A DNA stretch of 31,065 nt from a virus. This document shows positions 14,063 through 22,500 of the stretch, piece after piece. Made by a program: the position numbers and the translations under genes. Location: IMG/VR virus record IMGVR_UViG_3300042988_001945, positions 1-31,065 of that record; one strand, given 5' to 3'. The notes beneath the pieces were generated by a model that ran no database searches, was not told the origin of the DNA, and saw nothing but the letters and a program-made list of their open reading frames with translations. Positions within the stretch are counted from its first letter, which is position 1. Every line of letters starts with the position of its first letter.

Positions 14063-15556
14063 ATGCAAGAACAATCTAAAAAACTTAGTGAATTGAAAGA
14101 ACAGGCTAATAATGTTTTTCATGAAGCTTTGTTCAGTAATCCTTTTGCAAAAAAGAAAGAGCCAACTGGTCCTGTTTTTGAGGATGAGGTAATTGTTGTC
14201 AATAGAAGTCATAGTATATTATTTAAGCAAACAGGTAGCATTATTGTCAACCCCCTGCCAAATTATGGTGTTTGGGTTGAAGTAGACTGGTCAAGTCCAG
14301 AATTTAGCTGGCTATCAAATGCTGAGTTTAAAGCCTCTTCTGCAGAGATTCTTGGTAAAGGCAGCTCAAGAAAAATATCAAAAATAAAAGAATGTGACTG
14401 GGTTTCTGGAGATTTTAGAGGCGGAAAATTTATTAGAGGAGTCTTTAATGGAGGAACCTTCTTAGGCGAGTTTGGACCAGGCTCAACATGGTCTACAAAT
14501 CAAGCTAACTTTATTGATGGCAGAACTTATGAAACAGAAACAATACTTGGATTGCCAAATTTAACTAACCTAAGAAAAGATAAGTTCTCATTTAATTTTA
14601 TATCAGTTCCCCCTGCTCATAATATAACTATAGAGCTGGAGAGTGGATTAGTTCACGTAATATCTGTAATTAAGAGATTAGATTCAAAGAGTAGTACTTT
14701 TTCTTATAATGTAACAAATGGTGTTACTAATGAAACAAAATCTGTAAACTTAAGGTGGGGACAACTTAGGGGTCAAAACCAAAGTGAATTTAAGAGTAAT
14801 ACAGTATTTACTACGACATCAATTCCAAATATTTTCACTGATATTTTTGGGTTGACATTTGACAGCCCAATAAAAATGTTGACAGTTGATGTTAATACTA
14901 ATTTTGAAGCTCCAAAGTGGTCGGAGAAAGAGGAAACTCCAAAGGAATTGGCTACAAAGCAATTTGTATATGAATTGGATAAGATGCCGTTTCTTAAGAT
15001 TAAACAAATTCCAAGGTCAGCAAAGTCATCAGATAGCCAAAATCAATTATTCTTTAACTTCCCAGCTTCAGAGGACAAAAAGGGATTTGAAAGTGTGGTT
15101 AATTTCATAAATAAGGGATGGCTTGATTCTTATGTGAAAAGCATTAGAAAGGCTATGGATAATGGAATAGTAAGTGGCGCACCTTCTAATATGCCATATC
15201 TTGCAAATCTTATTGGAAAGCAAGAAAACATAAGCTCCGAGAATATAGATAAAAATATCTACAATTCATTATTGGGATTGGATATGTTCTTAAAGTATTT
15301 TGTGAATAACATGGTTTTGAGGGCTAAGCAATCTGGCCCAAATAGAGCTATTTATGATATTGATGACGAGGTTGGTAAAAAATTCATAAAGGATACAATT
15401 CTTTCTATGTTAGGTAAGGGTGAGGCTGAAAAGGTTTCGCAAAGCCCTGGTAAAAAACAACCCGTAAAGAAAGTTAAAAAAATTAGCATACCAGAATCAA
15501 AAGTCATAGTAGATAATATTTACAATATTTTATCTGAAAGGTTGAAACATTTATAA
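14063..15556 (+). CDS. Probable virion protein with Gly-Phe repeat segment, unknown
   Basis: A 497-residue protein. Residues 18-22 are VFHEA, shared with the protein at 11540. Residues about 105-140 carry a regular glycine/aromatic pattern (WVSGDFRGGKFIRGVFNGG, then TFLGEF) of the pentapeptide/MORN-like sort, which I recall from structural proteins of marine T4-like phages. Around these is beta-rich sequence up to about 290, then a more helical C-terminal half and a basic stretch (GKKQPVKKVKKISIP) near residue 470. No enzyme motif is visible. It lies between the baseplate pair and the tape measure region, so a baseplate or tail-tip component is the likely role. The family is not recognised. 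Confidence 0.7.
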   Translation: MQEQSKKLSELKEQANNVFHEALFSNPFAKKKEPTGPVFEDEVIVVNRSHSILFKQTGSIIVNPLPNYGVWVEVDWSSPEFSWLSNAEFKASSAEILGKGSSRKISKIKECDWVSGDFRGGKFIRGVFNGGTFLGEFGPGSTWSTNQANFIDGRTYETETILGLPNLTNLRKDKFSFNFISVPPAHNITIELESGLVHVISVIKRLDSKSSTFSYNVTNGVTNETKSVNLRWGQLRGQNQSEFKSNTVFTTTSIPNIFTDIFGLTFDSPIKMLTVDVNTNFEAPKWSEKEETPKELATKQFVYELDKMPFLKIKQIPRSAKSSDSQNQLFFNFPASEDKKGFESVVNFINKGWLDSYVKSIRKAMDNGIVSGAPSNMPYLANLIGKQENISSENIDKNIYNSLLGLDMFLKYFVNNMVLRAKQSGPNRAIYDIDDEVGKKFIKDTILSMLGKGEAEKVSQSPGKKQPVKKVKKISIPESKVIVDNIYNILSERLKHL

Positions 15557-15583
15557 GGTTCTTACGTATAACAAGATAGAACC
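15557..15583 (+). repeat. 6-bp inverted repeat between genes
   Basis: GGTTCT (15557-15562) and AGAACC (15578-15583) are perfectly complementary with a 15-nt loop, in the 43-nt gap before the ATG at 15600. It is not followed by a T-run, so it is not a standard terminator; it could be an operator or leader hairpin. An A-rich leader (AATAAAAAAAATTGTT) lies between it and the ATG. No TATTTATW box occurs here. Confidence 0.3.
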
Positions 15584-15599
15584 AATAAAAAAAATTGTT

Positions 15600-16088
15600 A
15601 TGAACCAGTTGTTTAATCTTATCATGATGTCACTAAAAGTAATCAACTACTGGTTGCTTGTGATTCCAACAAAATTTTCTTTCTTTGCTTTTGCTGGATA
15701 CAATATTTTGATTTACTTGTACTTTGGAGAGATTGACATGAATGTTGTTAGAGATACTCTCGGTGGTAGAGGTAGTTTTATGTATTTTATTTTCATCTTG
15801 TTCATCGGTATTCCATACTTGTTGTCATTCTTCTCTATGCTTTCTATGCATATGTCAACTCCAGGTGCAGCTGTAAATTCAGCACTTGATAGAGCTATTG
15901 CATACAGAAATGGGCAAATGAGCATCAAGACACCTAATGAGGCATACAAAATTTATAAGCAAACATCTCACCTTGACTTGATGAAGTCAAATTCAAATAG
16001 TGAATTGGGAGCAAAAGTTGCTAGAGGTTTTACAGCTGAAATGAGAAATGCTTCACCTCAAGATATTTACAAAAAATTTGTAGAATAA
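15600..16088 (+). CDS. Membrane protein of unknown function
   Basis: A 162-residue protein. The N-terminal half is hydrophobic, with segments at about residues 4-25, 26-43 and 58-84 (GSFMYFIFILFIGIPYLLSF), giving two or three membrane passes; the C-terminal half (about 90-162) is soluble and helical. It is the last gene before a strong terminator and just upstream of the tape measure. A holin is conceivable from size and topology, but the long soluble tail and the virion neighbourhood leave this open. The family is not recognised. Confidence 0.7.
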   Translation: MNQLFNLIMMSLKVINYWLLVIPTKFSFFAFAGYNILIYLYFGEIDMNVVRDTLGGRGSFMYFIFILFIGIPYLLSFFSMLSMHMSTPGAAVNSALDRAIAYRNGQMSIKTPNEAYKIYKQTSHLDLMKSNSNSELGAKVARGFTAEMRNASPQDIYKKFVE

Positions 16089-16115
16089 ACATAAAAATTT
16101 CTTTTTAGAATTGTC

Positions 16116-16147
16116 AGCCGCCCTTTAATTTGGGCGGCTTTTTTTTT
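16116..16147 (+). terminator. Strong intrinsic terminator
   Basis: A perfect 8-bp GC-rich stem, AGCCGCCC (16116-16123) with GGGCGGCT (16132-16139), loop TTTAATTT, followed by eight T (16140-16147). It is the only canonical rho-independent terminator seen in the window and ends the unit before the tape measure gene. Confidence 0.92.
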
Positions 16148-16154
16148 ATTATTT

Positions 16155-16174
16155 TATTTATAAGAAAAAAGCGT
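16155..16174 (+). promoter_or_regulatory. Candidate phage promoter, TATTTATA motif
   Basis: TATTTATA (16155-16162) followed by AGAAAAAAG, 12 nt before the tape measure ATG and only 7 nt after the T-run of the terminator. A terminator followed immediately by this box is good circumstantial evidence that the box starts transcription. Confidence 0.6.
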
Positions 16175-19100
16175 ATGGCTGACAACATGGATGATAATAT
16201 AAAAAAAGCAAAAGCCTATAAGGATAGCTTAGATGCAATTAATAAGACCATTGAGAGTCAGAACAAATTAATTGGAAGTCTAGCTAATGAAATGGGTATT
16301 GCCTATACTTCATTCCAGACTCAGACGAAGAAAACGCAGGAAGATAGACTTAAGGAAATAAAACTTTTAAATGATGCCAAGAAATCTATAGAAGGCCAAA
16401 AAGCTGCTCTATCAGAAACATTCAATCAGGTTCTAAATTTAGATGGTGCATTTAAAACAGTTAGTTCTTCTTCATCCCTATTTGCTTCTTCTTTAGCCTC
16501 TATTGACGCTTCAAAAATAAGCCAGGACATTTCTAGCATAGAAGATGTTCAAACTAGAATAAACGAATTGCTAAAAGAGCAGGGAGAGTTGTCTAAAGAC
16601 CAATCAAAAGAATTTGAAGAGCTTAAGAAACTTCGTGATAAATACATGAAGGAAACAAGAGAGTTCCATAAAGATAGTGAAATTCATTTTGATAAGTGGT
16701 TGGATAATAATAAAGAGATTAGTGATATTCTTGATTCTTTACCACTCGATTCCATTTCTGATAAAATGGAATTCATTAAAAAGTTGCGAGAGGGTGATTT
16801 AGATGCGGCTGAACAGGTTCTTTCTACAGATTTACTTGATGCTAAGGCTAAAATAAAATTGCTTGGGCTAACTCAGAATATAGTAGATTCTCAGCAACAA
16901 TTTAATGAGTTGCAATCAGAAGCATCGAATGAGATGAAAACTCAGACAAGCTTGGCTAAAAATCTATGGAATCTTGTTAAGAATAATTCAGGAGACGCTT
17001 TTAATAGTATATGGTCTAGTATGAAAGAGACCAACCAGGCATTTAAAGATGCTCAAAAAGACTTCGGTCTAATGTTTGGTGGAGATGGCGCAAGTTATAA
17101 GGATATGGCTATGCTTACGAGTGAGGCGGCTAAATTCAATATGTCAACCAAGGATACCCTTGAGATGATGGGTCAACTTGGTGAGGAGCTAAGAACTACT
17201 GATACCAAGTACTTAGCAAGCGCAACAGAACATTTCATAGCAATTCAGAAAGCGACTGGAATTTCTTCAGAGGAAGTTAGTACTATAGCTGGTGAGATGA
17301 TGAGAGCTGGGCAGTCTGCTGGAGATGTTGAAAATTATATGGAAGGCGCAAATAAGATGGCGAAGCTGTTTGGGGTTAATTCTAAGAAAGTTCTCCAAGG
17401 TGTTGCTAAGAACATGGAAAAAATGCGTCAGATGGGTTTTACTGGTGGTGAGGAATCATTAACAAGAATGGTTGCTACCGCAGAAAGACTTAGAATGAAT
17501 GTTGATGAGATTTTTGATGTTGCACAAAGAGCTAGAAGTATAGAGGGGGCTATGGATATGGCATCTGAACTTCAACTCGCTGGTGGTTCATTTGCAAATA
17601 TAAATCCAATGGACCTTTTATCTGCTGCTCGTAAGGGTCCAGAAGAACTTCAAAAAATATTAACCCAAATGGGTGGTGATATTGGCTCTTGGAATAAGGA
17701 AACTGGAGAATTTCAGTTTGACCCAGTAGATGTAGACAGACTTCAGATGGTTGCCGATGCAACTGGACAATCTCTTGATAGTATTCAGAAGATGATTCAA
17801 AAGAATGCTGAAGATACTAGAAAGGAACAGTTTATGCCAGACCTTGAGATGGGAGAAATAATGGGTCCAGACGGAAAACCACTTGACCAAGGTATGATGA
17901 CAAATATGCTTAAGGATAGTCTTGACGTTGATGGTAAAATCATTGAAGGTAGCTTATTGGATAAGGCTGGTGTTAAAGATATTAAGGACTTGACCAGCGA
18001 GCAAGCTAAAAGTATAATGGAGGAATATGCGAATGACCAGAAGAGTCTTGAAGAGCAGGCAAAAAATAACCAATCATTCCAAGATAGTATAACAGCGTTT
18101 AAGGATTCTGTTATGAACTTATTTACTGTATTTCAACCGATACTTGAAGTATTCACATCAATTATTCAAAGTTTAAATGAGTTTGGTCCAGTTGGTAAAA
18201 TGCTTGGAGCAGCTCTTGTTGGATTTATAGCTTTTGGTCCTAAAATTATTGCTGGAATAGATGCTATGAAATCTGCATTTGGAGGTATCAAGGATATGTT
18301 TGGTAAGGGTAAGGATTTTGTTGACAAGATTAGAGGAAAAGAAATATCTAAGGAAGCTATTCCTGGCTCTGATGCTAAAGACCAAGCGCCAGGAGGTTCT
18401 GGTGGTGGTCTTAAGTCACTTGCTGATGGACTCAAGGAAATGGGCGGAAAGGGTGTTCTCCAAGGAATTGCTAATACAGCTCTTGCGGCTCCAGCGTTAT
18501 TATTGATGCTCCCAGCTATGCCTACATTATTACTTATGGCAGGTATAGGCGCTCTTGGTAAATTGGTTGAATTCGGATTCCAATCTGTTGCCAGAGGTAT
18601 TTCTGCAATGGGAGAGGCTAAGGGATTATTAAAAGGCGCTCTTGCTATGGTTATAATTGGCGCAGCATTAATTCCGTTTGCATTTGCTCTTCAGATGATG
18701 GCAGAAGTTGAATGGGGCACAATAGGAATGATGGTTGTAGGTATACTTGCGCTTGCTGCTATTACAGCGCTACTTGGATTTATAGCACCGCTTATGCTTG
18801 CTGGCTCAGTTGCTCTTGCTGCAGCTAGTGTTGGGCTACTTATTTTTGGTGCGGCAATAATGGTGTTTGCCTCTGCTTCTCAAATGATGCAGGGTATGAG
18901 TTTTGATTGGCTAGGAAGTCTTGGTTGGAACTTGTTAATTGCAGCCCCTGGATTACTACTTGGTGCAATGGCTTTATTAATGGCTGCTCCAGCCCTTATG
19001 CTTGGTTCACTTGCAATGATTCCTATGATGGGTGTCTTAGAAAAGGCATCAACAATTAACTGGACTTCATTTGCAGCTATGTCTTCAGCTCTTTACACAA

Positions 19101-19549
19101 TATCAGGCGCACTATTAGCATTTGGTGCCGCAAGTCTTGCTGGAGGTCTTATGGGCGCTCTTGGTGGTCTTCTTGGTGGCGGAGGTCCTCTTGCTACTCT
19201 TGAGACACTCGCTACACTAGCTATTGAAGCTGCAGCACCTCTTATGATGATGTCTGAAGCTATTGATGGACTTGCAGATGGCCTTGAGAAGCTTTCTGCT
19301 GCCTCTGCCTCACTTGATATGGAGAAGCTTGATATGCTTAGAGAGCTTGCCTGGTCTATGGCAATTGGTGCCGTTGGTGGTGGAATCATGGGAGACTCAA
19401 TAGATAAGATTGCAGAGGCTCTTATGAAGCTAACGAAGTCTGGAGAAGGCGGAGGTGGTGGAGGAACCAAGCAAATAGAAATAAATCTCAAGCTTAACGG
19501 TAGAGACCTTCAAAAAATTATAGTAGACGACACTTCGATTGTTTCTTAA
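16175..19549 (+). CDS. Tail tape measure protein
   Basis: A 1124-residue protein that sets tail length and is later ejected with the DNA. Residues 1 to about 260 are coiled coil (begins MADNMDDNIKKAK); the middle (about 290-680) is helical with many Met/Gln/Lys and repeated DxxxxAxxA patterns. Residues about 690-1060 are strongly hydrophobic, with several stretches of Ala, Leu, Met and Gly typical of tape measure membrane-inserting regions. A polyglycine segment (GEGGGGGGTKQ) precedes a short beta-like C-terminus (IEINLKLNGRDLQKIIV). The ATG at 16175 is chosen over an in-frame TTG at 16130, which lies inside the terminator hairpin. The gene has its own terminator-promoter boundary and precedes the other tube and baseplate genes. 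Confidence 0.88.
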   Translation: MADNMDDNIKKAKAYKDSLDAINKTIESQNKLIGSLANEMGIAYTSFQTQTKKTQEDRLKEIKLLNDAKKSIEGQKAALSETFNQVLNLDGAFKTVSSSSSLFASSLASIDASKISQDISSIEDVQTRINELLKEQGELSKDQSKEFEELKKLRDKYMKETREFHKDSEIHFDKWLDNNKEISDILDSLPLDSISDKMEFIKKLREGDLDAAEQVLSTDLLDAKAKIKLLGLTQNIVDSQQQFNELQSEASNEMKTQTSLAKNLWNLVKNNSGDAFNSIWSSMKETNQAFKDAQKDFGLMFGGDGASYKDMAMLTSEAAKFNMSTKDTLEMMGQLGEELRTTDTKYLASATEHFIAIQKATGISSEEVSTIAGEMMRAGQSAGDVENYMEGANKMAKLFGVNSKKVLQGVAKNMEKMRQMGFTGGEESLTRMVATAERLRMNVDEIFDVAQRARSIEGAMDMASELQLAGGSFANINPMDLLSAARKGPEELQKILTQMGGDIGSWNKETGEFQFDPVDVDRLQMVADATGQSLDSIQKMIQKNAEDTRKEQFMPDLEMGEIMGPDGKPLDQGMMTNMLKDSLDVDGKIIEGSLLDKAGVKDIKDLTSEQAKSIMEEYANDQKSLEEQAKNNQSFQDSITAFKDSVMNLFTVFQPILEVFTSIIQSLNEFGPVGKMLGAALVGFIAFGPKIIAGIDAMKSAFGGIKDMFGKGKDFVDKIRGKEISKEAIPGSDAKDQAPGGSGGGLKSLADGLKEMGGKGVLQGIANTALAAPALLLMLPAMPTLLLMAGIGALGKLVEFGFQSVARGISAMGEAKGLLKGALAMVIIGAALIPFAFALQMMAEVEWGTIGMMVVGILALAAITALLGFIAPLMLAGSVALAAASVGLLIFGAAIMVFASASQMMQGMSFDWLGSLGWNLLIAAPGLLLGAMALLMAAPALMLGSLAMIPMMGVLEKASTINWTSFAAMSSALYTISGALLAFGAASLAGGLMGALGGLLGGGGPLATLETLATLAIEAAAPLMMMSEAIDGLADGLEKLSAASASLDMEKLDMLRELAWSMAIGAVGGGIMGDSIDKIAEALMKLTKSGEGGGGGGTKQIEINLKLNGRDLQKIIVDDTSIVS

Positions 19550-19576
19550 TTTCTGTCTTTCTTTTTTTTGTGGGAT

Positions 19577-19595
19577 TATTTATAATAAAAACTAA
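19577..19595 (+). promoter_or_regulatory. Candidate phage promoter, TATTTATA motif
   Basis: TATTTATA (19577-19584) followed by ATAAAAACTAA, 11 nt before the ATG at 19596, with a T8 tract (CTTTTTTTTG) 7 nt upstream of the box. Confidence 0.5.
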
Positions 19596-22500
19596 ATGAT
19601 GGAAGACGGTTTCCCTTTATTTGACCCAAATGATGAGGCCTCAAGGCAAGAGGAGAGACTCAGAGAATACTATGAGGAATTCTCTGCGAATGCCAGGAGA
19701 AAGTTGTTATCAAAAACGATAACAAGGCCTACAACGGTTTATGATGTTCTGTATCCACAGACAAGGGAGGCTTTATTGTCTAAAAATGTTCCATTTAATA
19801 CAGACCTTGAAGAATCTTCAAAGGAAATAAGGGATAGGCTTGTTGCCAAATTAGTAGTTGATGAGACTGATTTGGATAAGATTTCTGAAAACTTCAGAAA
19901 ATCACTTCTTGCAAGAGCAAAGATTCAAGATGATAATAAGAATTTATCACAGCAAAGTGATATTTTCAGAAAAGATATGATTTCTAAAAATGTGTCAGGC
20001 TCTATGAGTATTGATGATTATTCAGAGCAAGCAAGAATAGAGAATAAGTCAAAAAATAGACCAAACCTATCACTAAATAAGAAGTTTGACGATATTTCTG
20101 ATGCAAGTAGAACATCTTCTACATCAAAGAATGTTCCTAAGGGTCAGGATTTGTTGAGAGATTCTGAATTTTATAGAAATCAATTCAGAAAGAATGACAT
20201 TAACAAGAATGTTCCTTCTAATTATGATTTTGACAAAAATTCAGCTGCATTCAGAAGAAATAATCTTAGTAAAAACGCAGAAAAAGAAGTTTCAGACTTG
20301 CTTTCTGATTCAAAATTACTAAGAGATGCCAATATTTCTAAGAATGCAAAGGAGACAGCAGACCTTGAATCATTATCTGAAGGCTATAGAGATAATTCTG
20401 TGTCAAAGAATGTTCCTAAGAGTCAAGATTTACTAAAGTTTTCTGATGAAATAAGAAATCAGTTCAGGAAGAATGACATCAACAAAAATGTTCCTTCTGA
20501 TTTTGATATAGAAAGAGACAGTTCTAAATTTAGAAGAGATAATTTAGCTAAAAATGTTAAAAACAGAAAGGGAGACCTTCAGGATGATTCTGATATTTAT
20601 AGAAAAAGTAATCTAAATAAGAATTCTGAAGGACAAACTACTGCAGATATAGACTTGTTATCTGAAGAAGCTAGACTAAACAATACATCAAAAAACCTAT
20701 CTAGGACAACTGACCTTGAAAAGGATTCTATAGAATTTAGAAAGGGTGATTTGTCATTAAATGTTAAGTCGGATTCTGACCTGGAAAGTGAATCAAACAT
20801 CTACAGAAAAGATGACCTGTCAAACAACAGACCTAAGACAACAGACCTTGAATCTGAGTCATCAAAATACAGGGCTGATGACTTATCATTGAATGTTACA
20901 AAGGTAACTGATATTCAGATAGACTCAGTTCCATTTAGGGATGGTAATCTCTCTCTTAATAAGCCTGTTGAAACAAACATTCAGAGAGATTCTGTTGAAT
21001 TTAGATTCAATAACCTATCTAATAATGAGCCAAAGACCTCAAATCTTGAAACTGATTCAGTTCCATTCAGATTAGAGGATTTGTCTAATAATAACCCAAG
21101 GGTTACTGACCTTGAAACTGACTCAGTTCCATTTAGGAAAAATGTTCAGTCATTTAATAAACCAAGATTTACTGACTTGGAGGTAGACTCAGTTCCATTT
21201 AGGGAAAGTGACTTGTCATTCAACGCCCCTAAGTTTACGAATCTTGAAACCGATTCTGTTCCATATAGGCTGAGTGACCTATCATACAACGTTCCTATAA
21301 TAACAGACTTGGAAGATGATTCAATTCCATTTAGGGAAGATGACTTATCATTTAATGTTCCTATAGTTACAAATTTGATTGTCGATTCTACGCCTTATTT
21401 GTACAACAACCTGTCTTCAAATATTCCGATTGATAGCGACCTGGAAGTTGACTCAATTCCATTTAGAGATAATTTGTTGTCTAATAACGTTCCATCATTT
21501 AGTAATCTCTTGACGGATTCTCAACCATTTAGAGATGACAACTTGTCTTCTAATGTATCTAATACAGGTGACCTAGCCACGGATTCAATTCCTTTTAGAA
21601 ATGACAACTTGTCTTCAAATATTCCTATCGGTTCAAATTTGCTTGCAGATTCGATTCAATTTAGGGAAGATAACCTGTCATCAAATATTTCTGTAACATC
21701 TGATTTGCTTACAGATTCTGCTGATATTAGGGATAGCAATATTGCCAAAAACGCTGGTTTTGGATTGCTTGGCGTAAACATTGATGGTGCTGGAACAAGC
21801 GCTTTCCTCGGAATATCAAGAGTATTTACTCAAGGTATACTTGTGAGGACTTTGTTATTATCTAAGAATAAACCAAAAAACTCTAATTTGCTGGATGATT
21901 CTGATGCTTTTAGAGAAAATAACAAGCTACCAAATAGATGGCAGGTTAATAATAATGAATATGCGAACAATGGTCAGAATGCTACTCTAGCATCTCTTAT
22001 GCAGGGTGACTACAACAATGACCAATATCATGATTATAATTCGATATTTGCTCCAGTTGGAGGAAATCCAGTTAGCTATGGCGTTTTCTCTACTGATACA
22101 TATAGAAGAAATGTATCTACAAAGCTTCAGCAGATGTATGGAACCTCTGTTGGAGATGAGTTTCCTAGTTCAAGAGTTGATGTAAGGTTGAATACTGCAT
22201 ACTATTCTGTGGATACAGTTAGCCCTAATGGTGGTGGATTCATAAATTCAAGCTATAATCAAGATAGCTATATCCCATATGTGAGTGGTTATATTACATA
22301 CACAATTAAGAACTATAACATTGAAAGGAATGCATTTAATCTTGAGCAAAGACAGACTGGAGACCCATCTACTCTTGCGACACTCCAAGAATATGATGCA
22401 CAAGGATTCCAGGATTTGATTAGTAAGACAATCGGTTCATTCAAAGGTGTATTCCAGACTAGAACTTTAACTACTCCCGCTGATATAATTCAGAAAAATG

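Noticed and set aside
19093-19491. Minus-strand frame of 132 codons opposite the tape measure
   Set aside because: Composition is Ser/Ala/Pro-rich and mirrors the Ala/Gly-rich hydrophobic region on the + strand; no motif or promoter supports it.
19704-21737. CRISPR array or DNA satellite
   Set aside because: The 66-bp periodicity is in frame and conserved only at protein level; there are no identical repeats separated by unique spacers.
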